From Pseudomonas koreensis (GTDB lineage: Bacteria > Pseudomonadota > Gammaproteobacteria > Pseudomonadales > Pseudomonadaceae): DNA of 64,000 nt. The stretch is taken from assembly GCF_024169245.1 (NCBI RefSeq), contig NZ_JALJWP010000001.1, positions 124,001-188,000 on the forward strand, read 5' to 3'. Positions 34,693 through 43,356 of this stretch are shown piece after piece. A model generated the notes under the pieces. It was not told where the DNA came from and searched no databases. It was given only the letters and a program-made list of their open reading frames with translations. Within the stretch, counting starts at the first letter, position 1; every line of letters starts with the position of its first letter. Made by a program: the position numbers and the translations under genes.

Positions 34693-35202
34693 TCAGCGCA
34701 GCGCTTTTCGATTCCGCGAGGTCAGCAGCGGCACCAGAATCACCACCAGCACGAACGCCACCAGCGCCCATTGCGCCAGCGACAGACCGAGGATCGGCGG
34801 ATACGGCGTCGAACAGAAACCGTCGACCTGGAAGCCCAGCGGGAAAATCTTCGCCAGCGGCAGGTCATCGACAATCGGTTGCAGCACATCGACGCCACAA
34901 CTCACTGCCGGATAGAACTGCGTATAAACGTGATGCCCGGCCACTGCGGCCCCGGCAAGCGCACAGATCACCACCAGCGTTTCGAACACGGTGATGCTGC
35001 GACGGCTGCGCATGCCCGCGCCGATAAAGGCGAACAGCGCAATCAGCAGCAATGCATAACGCTGCAGAATGCACAGCGGGCACGGTGCCTCACCGAGCAC
35101 GACCTGCATGTACAGCGCACCGCCGATCAACGCCAGGCAGATGATCCCCAGCAGCACCAGATAGCGCCGCTCACGTCCCAACCGCATCGTTTCCTCGCTC
35201 AT
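34693..35202 (-). CDS. dsbB: Disulfide bond formation protein DsbB
   Basis: A 169-residue inner-membrane quinone reductase with four helices. Both redox cysteine pairs are present: C41/C44 in APCPLCILQR and C102/C130 in the second periplasmic loop (AVSCGVD, VDGFCST). DsbB reoxidises DsbA using ubiquinone, so its place beside the quinol oxidase cluster makes functional sense. GGGAAAGG precedes the ATG. It is likely monocistronic. Confidence 0.95.
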   Translation of the reverse strand: MSEETMRLGRERRYLVLLGIICLALIGGALYMQVVLGEAPCPLCILQRYALLLIALFAFIGAGMRSRRSITVFETLVVICALAGAAVAGHHVYTQFYPAVSCGVDVLQPIVDDLPLAKIFPLGFQVDGFCSTPYPPILGLSLAQWALVAFVLVVILVPLLTSRNRKALR

Positions 35203-35331
35203 TGCCTTTCCCTTGTAAGTCCATGGTCCAGCCGGCCGGCGGCTGAAAGTGTCGCAAGTCTACACCGGGGCAATAAACGATAGAGCGGTTAAGGAATGAT
35301 TAACCAACATGGCTTTGCGGCGCGCAGAAGA

Positions 35332-35404
35332 TTCGCGAGCAGGCTCGCTCCCACAATGGATCTGCGTCGGACACAAATCCTGTGGGAGCGAGCCTGCTCG
35401 CGAA
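35332..35404. repeat. REP palindrome pair
   Basis: Two inverted copies of the Pseudomonas REP (TTCGCGAGCAGGCTCGCTCC and its complement) flank a 25-base centre, between the dsbB promoter and the hmp 3' end. It is the same family as 5581, 42589 and 51627. Confidence 0.9.
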
Positions 35405-35424
35405 CGAGACAACTCGGTTTCAGA

Positions 35425-36606
35425 TCACTCCAGAGCAGAAGCCGGCCCGAAGAACTCGTAGCGGCTCTGTTTCTCCGGCACGCCCAACGCTTTCAGGTGC
35501 CGCTTGATCGCGCCCATGAACCCTTTGGGCCCGAGGAAGTACGCATCGATATCACGTTGCGCTGGCAACCACTCGCCGAGCAGTTCTGCGCTGAGCATGC
35601 CGACCTTGTCCGCCGCCGGGCTCACGCCATCCTCTTCGGCGTAGCAATAGAAGCGCTTGAGCTGCGGATGACGCGCCGCCAACCCATCGACCCATTCACG
35701 GAACGCGTGGACGCTGCCGTTGCGCGCGCAGTGGATAAAGTGCACCGGCCGCTCGGTCTCCAACGCCGCTTCCAGCATCGCCAGCGTCGGGGTAATGCCG
35801 ACACCGCCGCTGATCAGCACCAGCGGTTTATCGCTGGCCGCGAGGGTGAACTCACCTGATGGCGGGAACAGTTGAATGCTCGAGCCGACCTGCAATTGAT
35901 CATGCAGATAATTCGACGCGCGGCCATTCGGTTCACGCTTGACGCTGATGCGGTACTGACCGTTATTCGCCAGTGCCGACAGCGAATAGTTGCGGCGGAT
36001 TTCTTCGCCGTCGAGGATCAGTTTCATGCCGATGTACTGACCCGGTTCAGCCGCAAGAATCGGCGCTTTGTCTGCCGGTTCGAAGTAGAACGAGGTGATT
36101 TCCGCGCTCTCTTGTACTTTCGCCGCGACGATGAACTCCCGCGCACCGCGCCAGCCGCCGACCGCGTGTTCCTTCTGATCGTAGATCGCGGTTTCCGCAC
36201 CGATCAGGATGTCGGCCAGTTGCCCGTACGCCGCCCCCCAGGCGCTCATCACTTCGGGCGTGGCGATCTCTTCACCGAGCACTTCGGAAATCGCGCGCAG
36301 CAGGCAGGTGCCGACGATCGGGTAGTGCTCGGGCAGAATCTGCAGGGCGACGTGCTTGTTGATGATCTTCGCTACCAGATCGCCCAACTGGTCGAGCTGA
36401 TCGATGTGTCGGGCATACATCAGCACGCCGTTCGCCAAGGCACGCGGCTGATCGCCACTGGCCTGGTGCGCCTGGTTGAACAGAGGGCGTACTTGCGGGT
36501 ATTCGGAAAGCATCATGCGGTAGAAATGCGTGATCAACGCCTCGCCGCCGCTTTCCAGCAGTGGCACGGTGGATTTGACGATGGCACGATCCTGGACGCT
36601 AAGCAT
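35425..36606 (-). CDS. hmp: Flavohaemoglobin nitric oxide dioxygenase
   Basis: A 393-residue protein with a globin domain (1-140), an FAD-binding domain (about 150-255) and an NAD-binding domain (about 260-393). The haem-pocket residues Tyr29 and Gln53 and the proximal His85 fall at the same positions as in E. coli Hmp. RRNYSLSA binds FAD and ISGGVGITPTLAML binds NAD(P)H. It converts NO and O2 to nitrate in the cytoplasm. AGGAG precedes the ATG. It is divergent from norR, with a sigma-54-like promoter and three NorR-type sites between them. Confidence 0.95.
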   Translation of the reverse strand: MLSVQDRAIVKSTVPLLESGGEALITHFYRMMLSEYPQVRPLFNQAHQASGDQPRALANGVLMYARHIDQLDQLGDLVAKIINKHVALQILPEHYPIVGTCLLRAISEVLGEEIATPEVMSAWGAAYGQLADILIGAETAIYDQKEHAVGGWRGAREFIVAAKVQESAEITSFYFEPADKAPILAAEPGQYIGMKLILDGEEIRRNYSLSALANNGQYRISVKREPNGRASNYLHDQLQVGSSIQLFPPSGEFTLAASDKPLVLISGGVGITPTLAMLEAALETERPVHFIHCARNGSVHAFREWVDGLAARHPQLKRFYCYAEEDGVSPAADKVGMLSAELLGEWLPAQRDIDAYFLGPKGFMGAIKRHLKALGVPEKQSRYEFFGPASALE

Positions 36607-36648
36607 AAGGTAACTCCTGCGCTTTCTTGAAAGATTGCCCTAGGGGTA

Positions 36649-36664
36649 TCAGCTTTCGTGCCAA
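36649..36664 (-). promoter_or_regulatory. Sigma-54-like promoter of hmp
   Basis: The minus strand reads TTGGCACG-AAAG-CTGA. The -24 TGGCACG is perfect. The -12 element is GA in place of GC at the correct ten-base spacing. The expected start lies near 36637, about 30 bases before the hmp ATG. Confidence 0.65.
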
Positions 36665-36704
36665 CTAATTAATCGTTTTAATTCAACCACTTGAAATCCA
36701 CTTA

Positions 36705-36760
36705 GTCATTTCGACACGAAAGCACGTATAGTCATCGCGACTACATCTTGTCTCTTTGAC
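36705..36760. promoter_or_regulatory. Three NorR-type enhancer sites (GT-N7-AC)
   Basis: GTCATTTCGAC (36705-36715), GTCATCGCGAC (36731-36741) and GTCTCTTTGAC (36750-36760) all fit the NorR consensus GT-N7-AC. They lie about 40-100 bases upstream of the hmp -24 element, the usual enhancer range, and also cover the norR promoter. NorR is known to use three such sites in E. coli. Confidence 0.75.
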
Positions 36761-36769
36761 TACAACAAC

Positions 36770-38332
36770 ATGACCGCCAAATCCCTGCTTACCGCCTTGC
36801 TACCTCTAGTCGCTGACCTGTCCCGCGAATTGCCCGAAGGTGAGCGCTACCGGCGTTTGCTCGAAGCCATGCGCGCCTTGTTGCCCTGCGATGCCGCCGC
36901 GTTACTGCGTCTGGACGGTGAGTCCTTGGTGCCGCTGGCGGTGGACGGTTTGAGTACCGACACCCTCGGCCGCCGCTTCAAGGTCAGCGAGCATCCGCGT
37001 TTCGAAATCTTGCTGGCCGGTGCAGGACCGACGCGCTTCGCCGCCGACAGTGACCTTCCGGATCCCTATGACGGGCTGGTCGATGGCCTCGACGATCACC
37101 TCGAAGTTCACGACTGCCTCGGCTGTCCTTTATTTGTCGATGAGAAACTCTGGGGGCTGATCACCCTTGATGCGCTCGACCCCGAGCGTTTCGAGCCGAT
37201 CGAACTCGATGCCCTGCAAGCTTTCGCCAGCCTCGCCTCGGCCACGGTCAACGCTGCCGAGCGCATCGAGCGCCTGGCCACCCGCGCCGAAGATGAACAT
37301 CAGCGCGCCGAGGTCTACCGCCAGGCCAGCGGCCAGCAGCAACGCGAAATGATCGGCCAGAGCAAAGCGCACAAACGTCTGGTGGAAGAAATCAATCTGG
37401 TCGGCGGCAGCGACCTGACTGTTCTTGTCACCGGCGAAACCGGCGTCGGCAAAGAGCTGGTCGCCCAAGCCATCCACGCCGCTTCCGCCCGCGCCGACAA
37501 ACCGATCATCAGCCTCAACTGCGCAGCCCTCCCCGACACACTGGTGGAAAGCGAACTGTTCGGACATGTGCGCGGCGCCTTCACCGGCGCCACCAGCGAC
37601 CGCCGCGGCAAGTTCGAACTGGCCAATGGCGGCACGCTGTTTCTCGACGAAGTCGGCGAGTTGTCGCTGACGGTGCAGGCCAAATTGTTGCGCGTATTGC
37701 AGAGCGGTCAGTTGCAACGCCTGGGCTCGGACAAGGAGCATCAGGTTGATGTGCGCTTGATTGCCGCGACCAATCGCGATCTGGCCGAAGAAGTACGCAG
37801 CGGTCGCTATCGGGCCGACTTCTATCACCGTTTGAGTGTGTATCCGCTGCGGGTTCCGGCGCTGCGCGAGCGCGGGCGTGATGTGTTGTTGCTCAGCGGC
37901 TTCTTTCTGGAACAGAACCGCTCGCGCATGGGCCTTAACAGCCTGCGTTTGAACGGCGATGCGCAAGAGGCGCTGCTGGCGTACACCTGGCCGGGGAATG
38001 TGCGCGAGCTGGAGCATTTGATCGGGCGCAGTGCACTGAAGGCGCTGGGGAATTGCAAGGTGCGGCCGAAAATCCTGAGTCTGAGTGCGGCGGATCTGGA
38101 TTTGCCCCGTGAGGTTGTGGATAACGTGGTTGCGCCTGTTAACGCAGGCTTGGCCAGTGAGATGCCAATGATCGGCGGGGATTTGCGCAGTGCCACTGAT
38201 GAGTTTCAGCGGCGCCTGATCAGTGCAACGCTGGAGCGTCATCAGGATAACTGGGCGAGTGCGGCGCGGGAGTTGGGGGTGGATCGGGCGAATCTTGGGC
38301 GGATGGCCAAGCGCTTGGGCATGAAAGGTTGA
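36770..38332 (+). CDS. norR: NO-responsive sigma-54 activator NorR/FhpR
   Basis: Of 520 residues, about 1-170 form an N-terminal GAF domain that would hold the NO-sensing non-haem iron. A AAA+ domain follows, with Walker A GETGVGKE (near 221), the sigma-54 contact GAFTGA (near 268) and Walker B GGTLFLDEVGEL. A Fis-type HTH ends the protein (NWASAARELGVDRANLGRMAKRL). It activates the divergent hmp gene on NO stress, as FhpR does for fhp in P. aeruginosa. The length is typical. Confidence 0.93.
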   Translation: MTAKSLLTALLPLVADLSRELPEGERYRRLLEAMRALLPCDAAALLRLDGESLVPLAVDGLSTDTLGRRFKVSEHPRFEILLAGAGPTRFAADSDLPDPYDGLVDGLDDHLEVHDCLGCPLFVDEKLWGLITLDALDPERFEPIELDALQAFASLASATVNAAERIERLATRAEDEHQRAEVYRQASGQQQREMIGQSKAHKRLVEEINLVGGSDLTVLVTGETGVGKELVAQAIHAASARADKPIISLNCAALPDTLVESELFGHVRGAFTGATSDRRGKFELANGGTLFLDEVGELSLTVQAKLLRVLQSGQLQRLGSDKEHQVDVRLIAATNRDLAEEVRSGRYRADFYHRLSVYPLRVPALRERGRDVLLLSGFFLEQNRSRMGLNSLRLNGDAQEALLAYTWPGNVRELEHLIGRSALKALGNCKVRPKILSLSAADLDLPREVVDNVVAPVNAGLASEMPMIGGDLRSATDEFQRRLISATLERHQDNWASAARELGVDRANLGRMAKRLGMKG

Positions 38333-38687
38333 ACGATTATAGCCAGGAGCCGAATACCCTCACCCCAGCCCTCTCCCAGAGGGAGAGGGAGCCGATTCGG
38401 GAATATTGGAGAACTCCGTCGACCTGAACGTGATTTACCGAATCCGTAACCTGACCGGCTCCTGTGCGCTAGCAAATTCAAACTCTTCGAATCCATAATC
38501 GATTCGATTTTTCAGGTCGATGTATGACGCAGGACACCTCGGTCGGCCCCCTCTCCCTCTGGGAGAGGGCTGGGGTGAGGGGTTCTGGATCTGTGAGCCA
38601 AACCTAAAGCCCACTCCATTCAAGCCGATAACCCGGCATCAAAGGTTTCTGGCGATTTGTACTCTCGCCCATCCACAGAAGGTTCTT
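38333..38687. repeat. Gene-free 355 bases with inverted GGGAGAGGG repeats
   Basis: CCCTCACCCCAGCCCTCTCC at 38357 onward and its complement around 38547-38580 form a long inverted repeat, each arm also containing its own small GGGAGAGGG palindrome. The same repeat type recurs at 43045-43187. No gene is seen. The cheV promoter is presumably in the last 100 bases. Confidence 0.75.
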
Positions 38688-39590
38688 ATGTCTTCCACCA
38701 AAGCCCGCGCAGATTCACTTTCGCTTCTGCTGTTTACCTTGCGCAGCGGCAAGCTGATGGCGATCAACCTGCTGAAAGTCAGTGAAATCATCCCCTGCCC
38801 GCCGCTGACCAAGCTGCCGGAGTCGCACCCGCACGTCAAAGGCATCGCCTCCCTGCGCGGTGCCTCGCTGTCGGTGATCGACCTCAGCCGCGCAATCGGC
38901 GAGCGGCCGCTGGAGGATCCCAACGGTGGCTGCCTGATCGTCACCGATGTCAGCCGTTCCAAGCAGGGTTTGCACGTGCAGGCAGTGAGCAAAATCGTCC
39001 ATTGCCTGACTACCGATATCAAGCCACCCCCGTTCGGCTCTGGCGGCTCACGGGCCTACATCACCGGCGTGACCTCGGTGGACGGTACGCTGGTGCAGGT
39101 GCTGGACATCGAAAAAGTCATCCACAGCATCGCCCCGGCGCAGATCGAAATGGCGCCGACCGACCTGACCATGGAAGACGCCGAAGTGCTGGGCAACGCG
39201 CGCATCCTGGTGGTCGATGACAGCCAGGTGGCGTTGCAGCAGTCGGTGCACACCCTGCGCAACCTCGGCCTGCAATGCCACACCGCACGCAGCGCCAAGG
39301 AAGCCATCGACTGCCTGCTCGACCTGCAGGGCACCGCGCAGCAGATCAACCTGATCGTGTCCGACATCGAAATGTCCGAGATGGACGGCTACGCCTTCAC
39401 CCGCACCCTGCGCGAGACTCCTGACTTCGCTCATTTGTACGTGCTGCTGCACACTTCGCTCGACAGCGCGATGAACAGCGAAAAGGCCCGCTTGGCCGGT
39501 GCCAACGCGGTGCTGACCAAGTTCTCCTCGCCGGAACTGACCCAACGCCTGATCGAAGCGGCCAAGCACGTCGCGGCCAACGGGCACTGA
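38688..39590 (+). CDS. cheV: Chemotaxis coupling protein CheV
   Basis: A 300-residue protein with an N-terminal CheW-like domain (about 10-150; FTLRSGKLMAINLLKVSEI, then VKGIASLRGASLSVIDLSRAIG) and a C-terminal receiver domain (ILVVDDSQ, phosphorylation aspartate in VSDIEMSEMDGYAF). CheV links chemoreceptors to CheA and is tuned by phosphorylation. The ATG at 38688 gives the standard family length; the frame extends 168 bases upstream through the repeat region and is not used. Confidence 0.93.
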   Translation: MSSTKARADSLSLLLFTLRSGKLMAINLLKVSEIIPCPPLTKLPESHPHVKGIASLRGASLSVIDLSRAIGERPLEDPNGGCLIVTDVSRSKQGLHVQAVSKIVHCLTTDIKPPPFGSGGSRAYITGVTSVDGTLVQVLDIEKVIHSIAPAQIEMAPTDLTMEDAEVLGNARILVVDDSQVALQQSVHTLRNLGLQCHTARSAKEAIDCLLDLQGTAQQINLIVSDIEMSEMDGYAFTRTLRETPDFAHLYVLLHTSLDSAMNSEKARLAGANAVLTKFSSPELTQRLIEAAKHVAANGH

Positions 39591-39593
39591 GTC

Positions 39594-40076
39594 TTGGCCG
39601 AGACGTTTTGCTTTCTGCTGCGCCGCGACTTGAGTGGGGTTCTGCCGGATGCTCAATGGCCGAACGGGATTGAGCTGTCCGTCTACCGCGAGGAGCTGGC
39701 GCCGGCGGTGCATCAGTTGATGCAGCTTGGACATCTGGCAGGTGGCGGTCGAGTGCCGTCGCTGGGCGACTGGCGGCAGCGCTTTGCCAGCGATCCTGAA
39801 TACGATCGGGCGTTGTGTTTCGTGGCCTGCGATGCCGAGGGTGTGGTGGGCGTGGCGCAGTGCTGGACCAGTGCGTATATCAAGAATCTGGTGGTGCACC
39901 CGCGAATGCAGGGCCGGGGGCTTGGGCGGGCGTTGTTGCTGCATGCCTTCAGCGTCTTTCAACAGCGGCGCGAGGGGTTTGTCGATTTGAGGGTTCTGGA
40001 GGACAACCTGCGGGCGCGGCGGTTGTATCAGAGTGTCGGGATGGTTGAGGTTCGGCAAGAGGCAGTGCTCGACTGA
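39594..40076 (+). CDS. GNAT-family acetyltransferase
   Basis: A 160-residue GNAT protein. The acetyl-CoA motif is IKNLVVHPRMQGRGLGRALLLHAF, and the C-terminal LEDNLRARRLYQSVGMVEV is the NxxAxxLYxxxGF equivalent. The only upstream start is a TTG three bases after the cheV stop, so translation is probably coupled to cheV. The substrate is unknown. Confidence 0.8.
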   Translation: MAETFCFLLRRDLSGVLPDAQWPNGIELSVYREELAPAVHQLMQLGHLAGGGRVPSLGDWRQRFASDPEYDRALCFVACDAEGVVGVAQCWTSAYIKNLVVHPRMQGRGLGRALLLHAFSVFQQRREGFVDLRVLEDNLRARRLYQSVGMVEVRQEAVLD

Positions 40077-40238
40077 CGGACAGGGGGCTGGCTTCCTCAA
40101 AGCGCATACTCGATAGGTTACAAATTTTCAGAGCAAGAAAAATGTACGTAGTACATGCTTCTCAACCGGAAGGGACGAGGGAACAACGCACCGCACGTAA
40201 GGTCGTACTTGATAGTAGAACGCCATCAAGCTAGCATC

Positions 40239-40260
40239 CGCGTCCTTTTTATCAGACGCG
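40239..40260 (+). promoter_or_regulatory. Hairpin just upstream of the small membrane gene pair
   Basis: A CGCGTC/GACGCG stem with a ten-base T-rich loop ends 16 bases before the ATG at 40277. A second palindrome, ATGTAC-GTA-GTACAT, lies at 40142-40156. Either could be an operator or leader structure. Confidence 0.35.
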
Positions 40261-40276
40261 ACAGAGCTTGGCACGG

Positions 40277-40582
40277 ATGCGACTATTAAAAAAATATGCG
40301 ACGGTGAAGGGTGTAGTAACAGGCTTCATCGGTTATGCAGGCCTAATCTCCAGTCTAGGCTACATTATGGAGAAGCTGACTGGCTCAAGTGCATCTGTTG
40401 AGCCTTTCGTATGGGCTTGTACATTCGTGTTTTTCGTGTTTATTTTCACGTTGGGAGCAATGGCATGTAGCTACTCTCAATTGCTCCAACAGGATGAGAT
40501 AGACAGGCTGTGTAAGGTAAAGGCTGATCTGGAAGGTCAGATTTTGAGACGTAGGATTTCGTCAACAGGGAGGAAACCATGA
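40277..40582 (+). CDS. Small membrane protein, unknown
   Basis: A 101-residue protein with two hydrophobic segments (about 15-33 and 43-65) and a basic C-terminal tail with a short helix (LLQQDEIDRLCKVKADLEGQILRRR). Its base composition is clearly lower in GC than the surrounding genes. The ATG at 40277 is used over a TTG nine bases upstream. Its stop overlaps the next ATG by four bases, so the two are coupled. I do not recognise the family. Confidence 0.65.
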   Translation: MRLLKKYATVKGVVTGFIGYAGLISSLGYIMEKLTGSSASVEPFVWACTFVFFVFIFTLGAMACSYSQLLQQDEIDRLCKVKADLEGQILRRRISSTGRKP

Positions 40583-41154
40583 CAGACATCTTCTTGGTGT
40601 TCATAGCTCTTGGTGTTGTGGCCGCTTTTAGTTTTGCCGTGGTTATGAACAGATTGCGGCGCACAAAAGCCACATACAATATGTATGCGGTGCGAGACGA
40701 GTTGATCCACTTAGTCTCATCCGGCGTGCTGAGTGAAGACTCTGCAGTTTTTAAGCATTATTACAAACGAACGAATATGCTTCTGCAGTTCGCTCCAAAC
40801 ATTGGCATTGACCAAGCGTACAAGGCATTTCTGTTCCTAAAAAACAATAGTAAAGTCAACCTCGATGAAGCCTTTGAAAAGGCCAAACAGGAAACAGATA
40901 ACATTCTGAATTCAAAGGAATTAGAAATTCCTGAAGTCTCTAAAACGGTTGAGAGCTTCTATTCCTCGTACTCTGAAATGGTTTTGTCTCATAGCAGCGC
41001 AACTCGATTCATTTACTATGCAACTCGCCACAAAGTCTTGAACATCGACGCTGTCAAAAAAGCGCCGGTGAGGCTTCAAAAAGCGGTGGGAATGGTGAGT
41101 TTTTCTAATGAAGAAATTGACCAGATTTACGAAAAAAGAAATTTTTGCAGCTAA
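40579..41154 (+). CDS. Membrane-anchored hypothetical protein, 191 aa
   Basis: One N-terminal membrane helix (about 3-23) is followed by a soluble, largely helical domain with many Lys, Asn and Tyr (KHYYKRTNMLLQF, FLFLKNNSKVNLDEAFEKAKQ). The composition and AT-rich codons differ from the GC-rich flanking genes, suggesting recent transfer together with its partner at 40277. No motif is recognised. A strong terminator follows directly. Confidence 0.65.
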   Translation: MTDIFLVFIALGVVAAFSFAVVMNRLRRTKATYNMYAVRDELIHLVSSGVLSEDSAVFKHYYKRTNMLLQFAPNIGIDQAYKAFLFLKNNSKVNLDEAFEKAKQETDNILNSKELEIPEVSKTVESFYSSYSEMVLSHSSATRFIYYATRHKVLNIDAVKKAPVRLQKAVGMVSFSNEEIDQIYEKRNFCS

Positions 41155-41156
41155 AA

Positions 41157-41182
41157 CAAAACCCCGCGCCCGCGGGGTTTTG
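41157..41182 (+). terminator. Rho-independent terminator of the small membrane gene pair
   Basis: A perfect CAAAACCCCGC/GCGGGGTTTTG stem with a GCCC loop begins three bases after the stop codon at 41154. Confidence 0.9.
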
Positions 41183-41389
41183 TCGCTTATATAGATTGAA
41201 ACTTGTGCCGGGTGTGCAGGCACCGACGCCCTAACGCTCACATAATCGTCGCGAACTGTACCAAGCATGGCGCACTGCTGAATGTCGGCTTGATCGAAGA
41301 TCAGCCCCTACAATCAATCGGTATTTTTGGGTCTAATCGCCCTCCCGATCAGGCACATCCGAGCCAAAACCTGCAATGGATTCTGCCCA

Positions 41390-41725
41390 ATGAATAGCAT
41401 CACCCTGAGCTTGCTCTGCCTTACAGCTCTCTCCGCCCTCGCCTCCCAGGCCCACGCCTCCAGCCCCGACGCCTGGGCCGCCTACGACAAGACCGTGCTC
41501 GCCAGCTGCACCAAGGCCAGTGGCCTGAAAAACGTCAAACCGGTCGGCACGCCCGCGCAATTCGATGACCGCGTCGGTTACACCGCCGTTCTGCTGCAAG
41601 GCCAATACCCGCAAAAACACATGAAAGGCCAGCAAGGCAGCGAGCTGTGCCTGTACAACAAACAGTCGAAAACCGCATTCGTCACCGAGTGGGATTCGAT
41701 TCGCCCGAGCACAAAATCCCACTGA
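41390..41725 (+). CDS. Exported hypothetical protein, 111 aa
   Basis: The N-terminus is a signal peptide with a probable cut after ASQAHA-S (about residue 22). The mature domain has two cysteines (LASCTKAS and SELCLYNK), likely a disulfide in the periplasm. It belongs to small conserved Pseudomonas exported proteins of unknown role. The ATG at 41390 is chosen because the signal peptide starts there. It is probably monocistronic. Confidence 0.75.
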   Translation: MNSITLSLLCLTALSALASQAHASSPDAWAAYDKTVLASCTKASGLKNVKPVGTPAQFDDRVGYTAVLLQGQYPQKHMKGQQGSELCLYNKQSKTAFVTEWDSIRPSTKSH

Positions 41726-41808
41726 GTGGCGCAGTCCTTGCTTCGATCGGGTTCTGTGCGATGGTTTTCCGCCATCGTTTCACACCTTGATTGAAGACAG
41801 ATCGCTCA

Positions 41809-42558
41809 ATGAATACGACGTTTTCCTGCGTAGGTTGCGGCAAATGCTGCACCGACCACCATGTGCCGCTGACGCTGGCTGAAGCCCGTATGTGGGCGGC
41901 GGATGGCGGTCAGGTGATTGTGCTGGTCGAGGCTTTTCTCGGCAATGGTCTGGGCCTGCCAGCGCAGCAGCGCGAACATGCCGAGCGCCGTTCGGCCATG
42001 GTCCGAAGCGGCGCTACCGATGCTCATGTGGCGATCACTTTCGCCGCCTACAACGTCGGCCCCTGCCGGAATCTTGACGACGACAAACGCTGCCGGATTT
42101 ATGACCGGCGTCCGCTGGTGTGCCGGATTTACCCGGCGGAAATCAATCCGCACATCCCGCTCAATCCCGCAGCCAAGGATTGCCCGCCGGAATCCTGGGA
42201 ACAGGGGCCGGAGCTGATTGTGGGGGGCGAGTTGGTAGATCGGGAACTGGTTGAATTGATCCAGCGTTCGCGTCAGGCGGATCGGGATGACATCAGACTC
42301 AAGGATGCGATCTGCGCAACGTTGGGGATTCGCACCACTGCGCTCAAGGGCGACGGGTTCACCGCGTACTTGCCGAACATGGATGCGTTCGCAGCGGTGA
42401 TCGACCAAGTGAGCGCGCAACCGCTGGCGGCGCAACCGAGTGAGTGGCTGTTTCATTTGTCAGGTGATGACGTGGCTGGGCAAGTGCTGGCTGCGGGTGG
42501 GCAGGTAGTGACCGAACCAGCGCAGACTTACGCGTTTATTTCATTGCGGGCGGCTTGA
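41809..42558 (+). CDS. YkgJ-family zinc/iron-chelating cysteine cluster protein
   Basis: The 249-residue protein begins with the CVGCGKCC cluster of the YkgJ (CxxCxxCC) family, followed by GPCRNLDDDKRCRIYDRRPLVCRIYP, which supplies further cysteines and the typical YxxRPLxCR motif. The family is thought to bind iron-sulfur or zinc; its function is unsettled. The ATG at 41809 is preferred, with GAAGACAG upstream. The C-terminal 100 residues are less conserved. Confidence 0.85.
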   Translation: MNTTFSCVGCGKCCTDHHVPLTLAEARMWAADGGQVIVLVEAFLGNGLGLPAQQREHAERRSAMVRSGATDAHVAITFAAYNVGPCRNLDDDKRCRIYDRRPLVCRIYPAEINPHIPLNPAAKDCPPESWEQGPELIVGGELVDRELVELIQRSRQADRDDIRLKDAICATLGIRTTALKGDGFTAYLPNMDAFAAVIDQVSAQPLAAQPSEWLFHLSGDDVAGQVLAAGGQVVTEPAQTYAFISLRAA

Positions 42559-42588
42559 TTTAGCATTGGCGGTGTAGCGGCTGGCCCC

Positions 42589-42660
42589 TTCGCGAGCAAG
42601 CTCGCTCCCACAGGTTTTGTGTTCGGCACAGATCAATGTGGGAGCGAGCCTGCTCGCGAA
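42589..42660. repeat. REP palindrome pair
   Basis: Inverted TTCGCGAGCAAGCTCGCTCC and TGTGGGAGCGAGCCTGCTCG copies lie between the convergent YkgJ-like and small hypothetical genes. It is the same family as 5581, 35332 and 51627. Confidence 0.9.
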
Positions 42661-42692
42661 GAGGCCAGCACAAGCACCATCACTTTCCGATG

Positions 42693-42932
42693 TCAGCGCT
42701 TGCCCATCGACCTACGCGTGCCCGGCGGCGCCATGCCCGGGGTCTTGGTGTGGCCATTCTTCGCGCCATTCTTGTACCACGGCTGATTCGAGCCTTTCGC
42801 CGAGGCCAGCTCGCCCGGTTTGAACGGGAACTTGAACGCCGGGATCTCGGCCTTGGTTTCGCTGGTGTCAGCCACGTCAGCCGGGACGTCGCTCACAGCG
42901 TCATCAACCGGCGGTTGGGTCGGGGAAGTCAT
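42693..42932 (-). CDS. Small hypothetical protein, 79 aa
   Basis: A Pro-, Ala- and Lys-rich, probably disordered protein ending in a basic tail (GTRRSMGKR). The central KFPFKPGELASAKGSNQPWYKNG looks like the conserved part. GGAG precedes the ATG. It is a recurring type of small Pseudomonas protein of unknown function; there is no membrane segment or catalytic motif. Confidence 0.6.
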   Translation of the reverse strand: MTSPTQPPVDDAVSDVPADVADTSETKAEIPAFKFPFKPGELASAKGSNQPWYKNGAKNGHTKTPGMAPPGTRRSMGKR

Positions 42933-43356
42933 AAAAGCTCCGGGAACAGAAAGTCGGCCCGATCAGTGAGCCGCAAAGGCGCGCAGTATACCTGTGCGCT
43001 CTGGCTCGGCATCTGGAGATTTGCACGGTGCGCTGAACGGTTTTCCCCTCACCCTAACCCTCTCCCGAGGGAGAGGGGACTGACCGAGGTGTCTACTCGA
43101 GGTTCGCCGACATGGGATACCGAGTCGAACTCAGGTTTGAAAAGCCCACAAATCGGCTCCCTCTCCTTGGGGAGAGGGCTGGGCGGGCGGCGTTCCGATG
43201 AGGGGCGAATCCAACACAAGACCATTGCCGTACACCTGCTACTCCCCATCTATCCAAACGAAACTGACAATCCTGACAGCCAGCCGTCACCCTGCCGACC
43301 GCCTGACCGGTTTATAACTGGCCAATCTGCCCAAACTCCAGACTTCGGCGCCGCGC
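42933..43356. repeat. 424-base gap with GGGAGAGGG-type inverted repeats
   Basis: CCCTCACCCTAACCCTCTCC at about 43046 and GGCTCCCTCTCCTTGGGGAG at about 43156 each form short palindromes and face each other as a loose inverted pair. They are related to the repeats at 38357-38580. The end of the gap must hold the promoter of the RND operon, which I could not define. No gene is seen. Confidence 0.65.
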
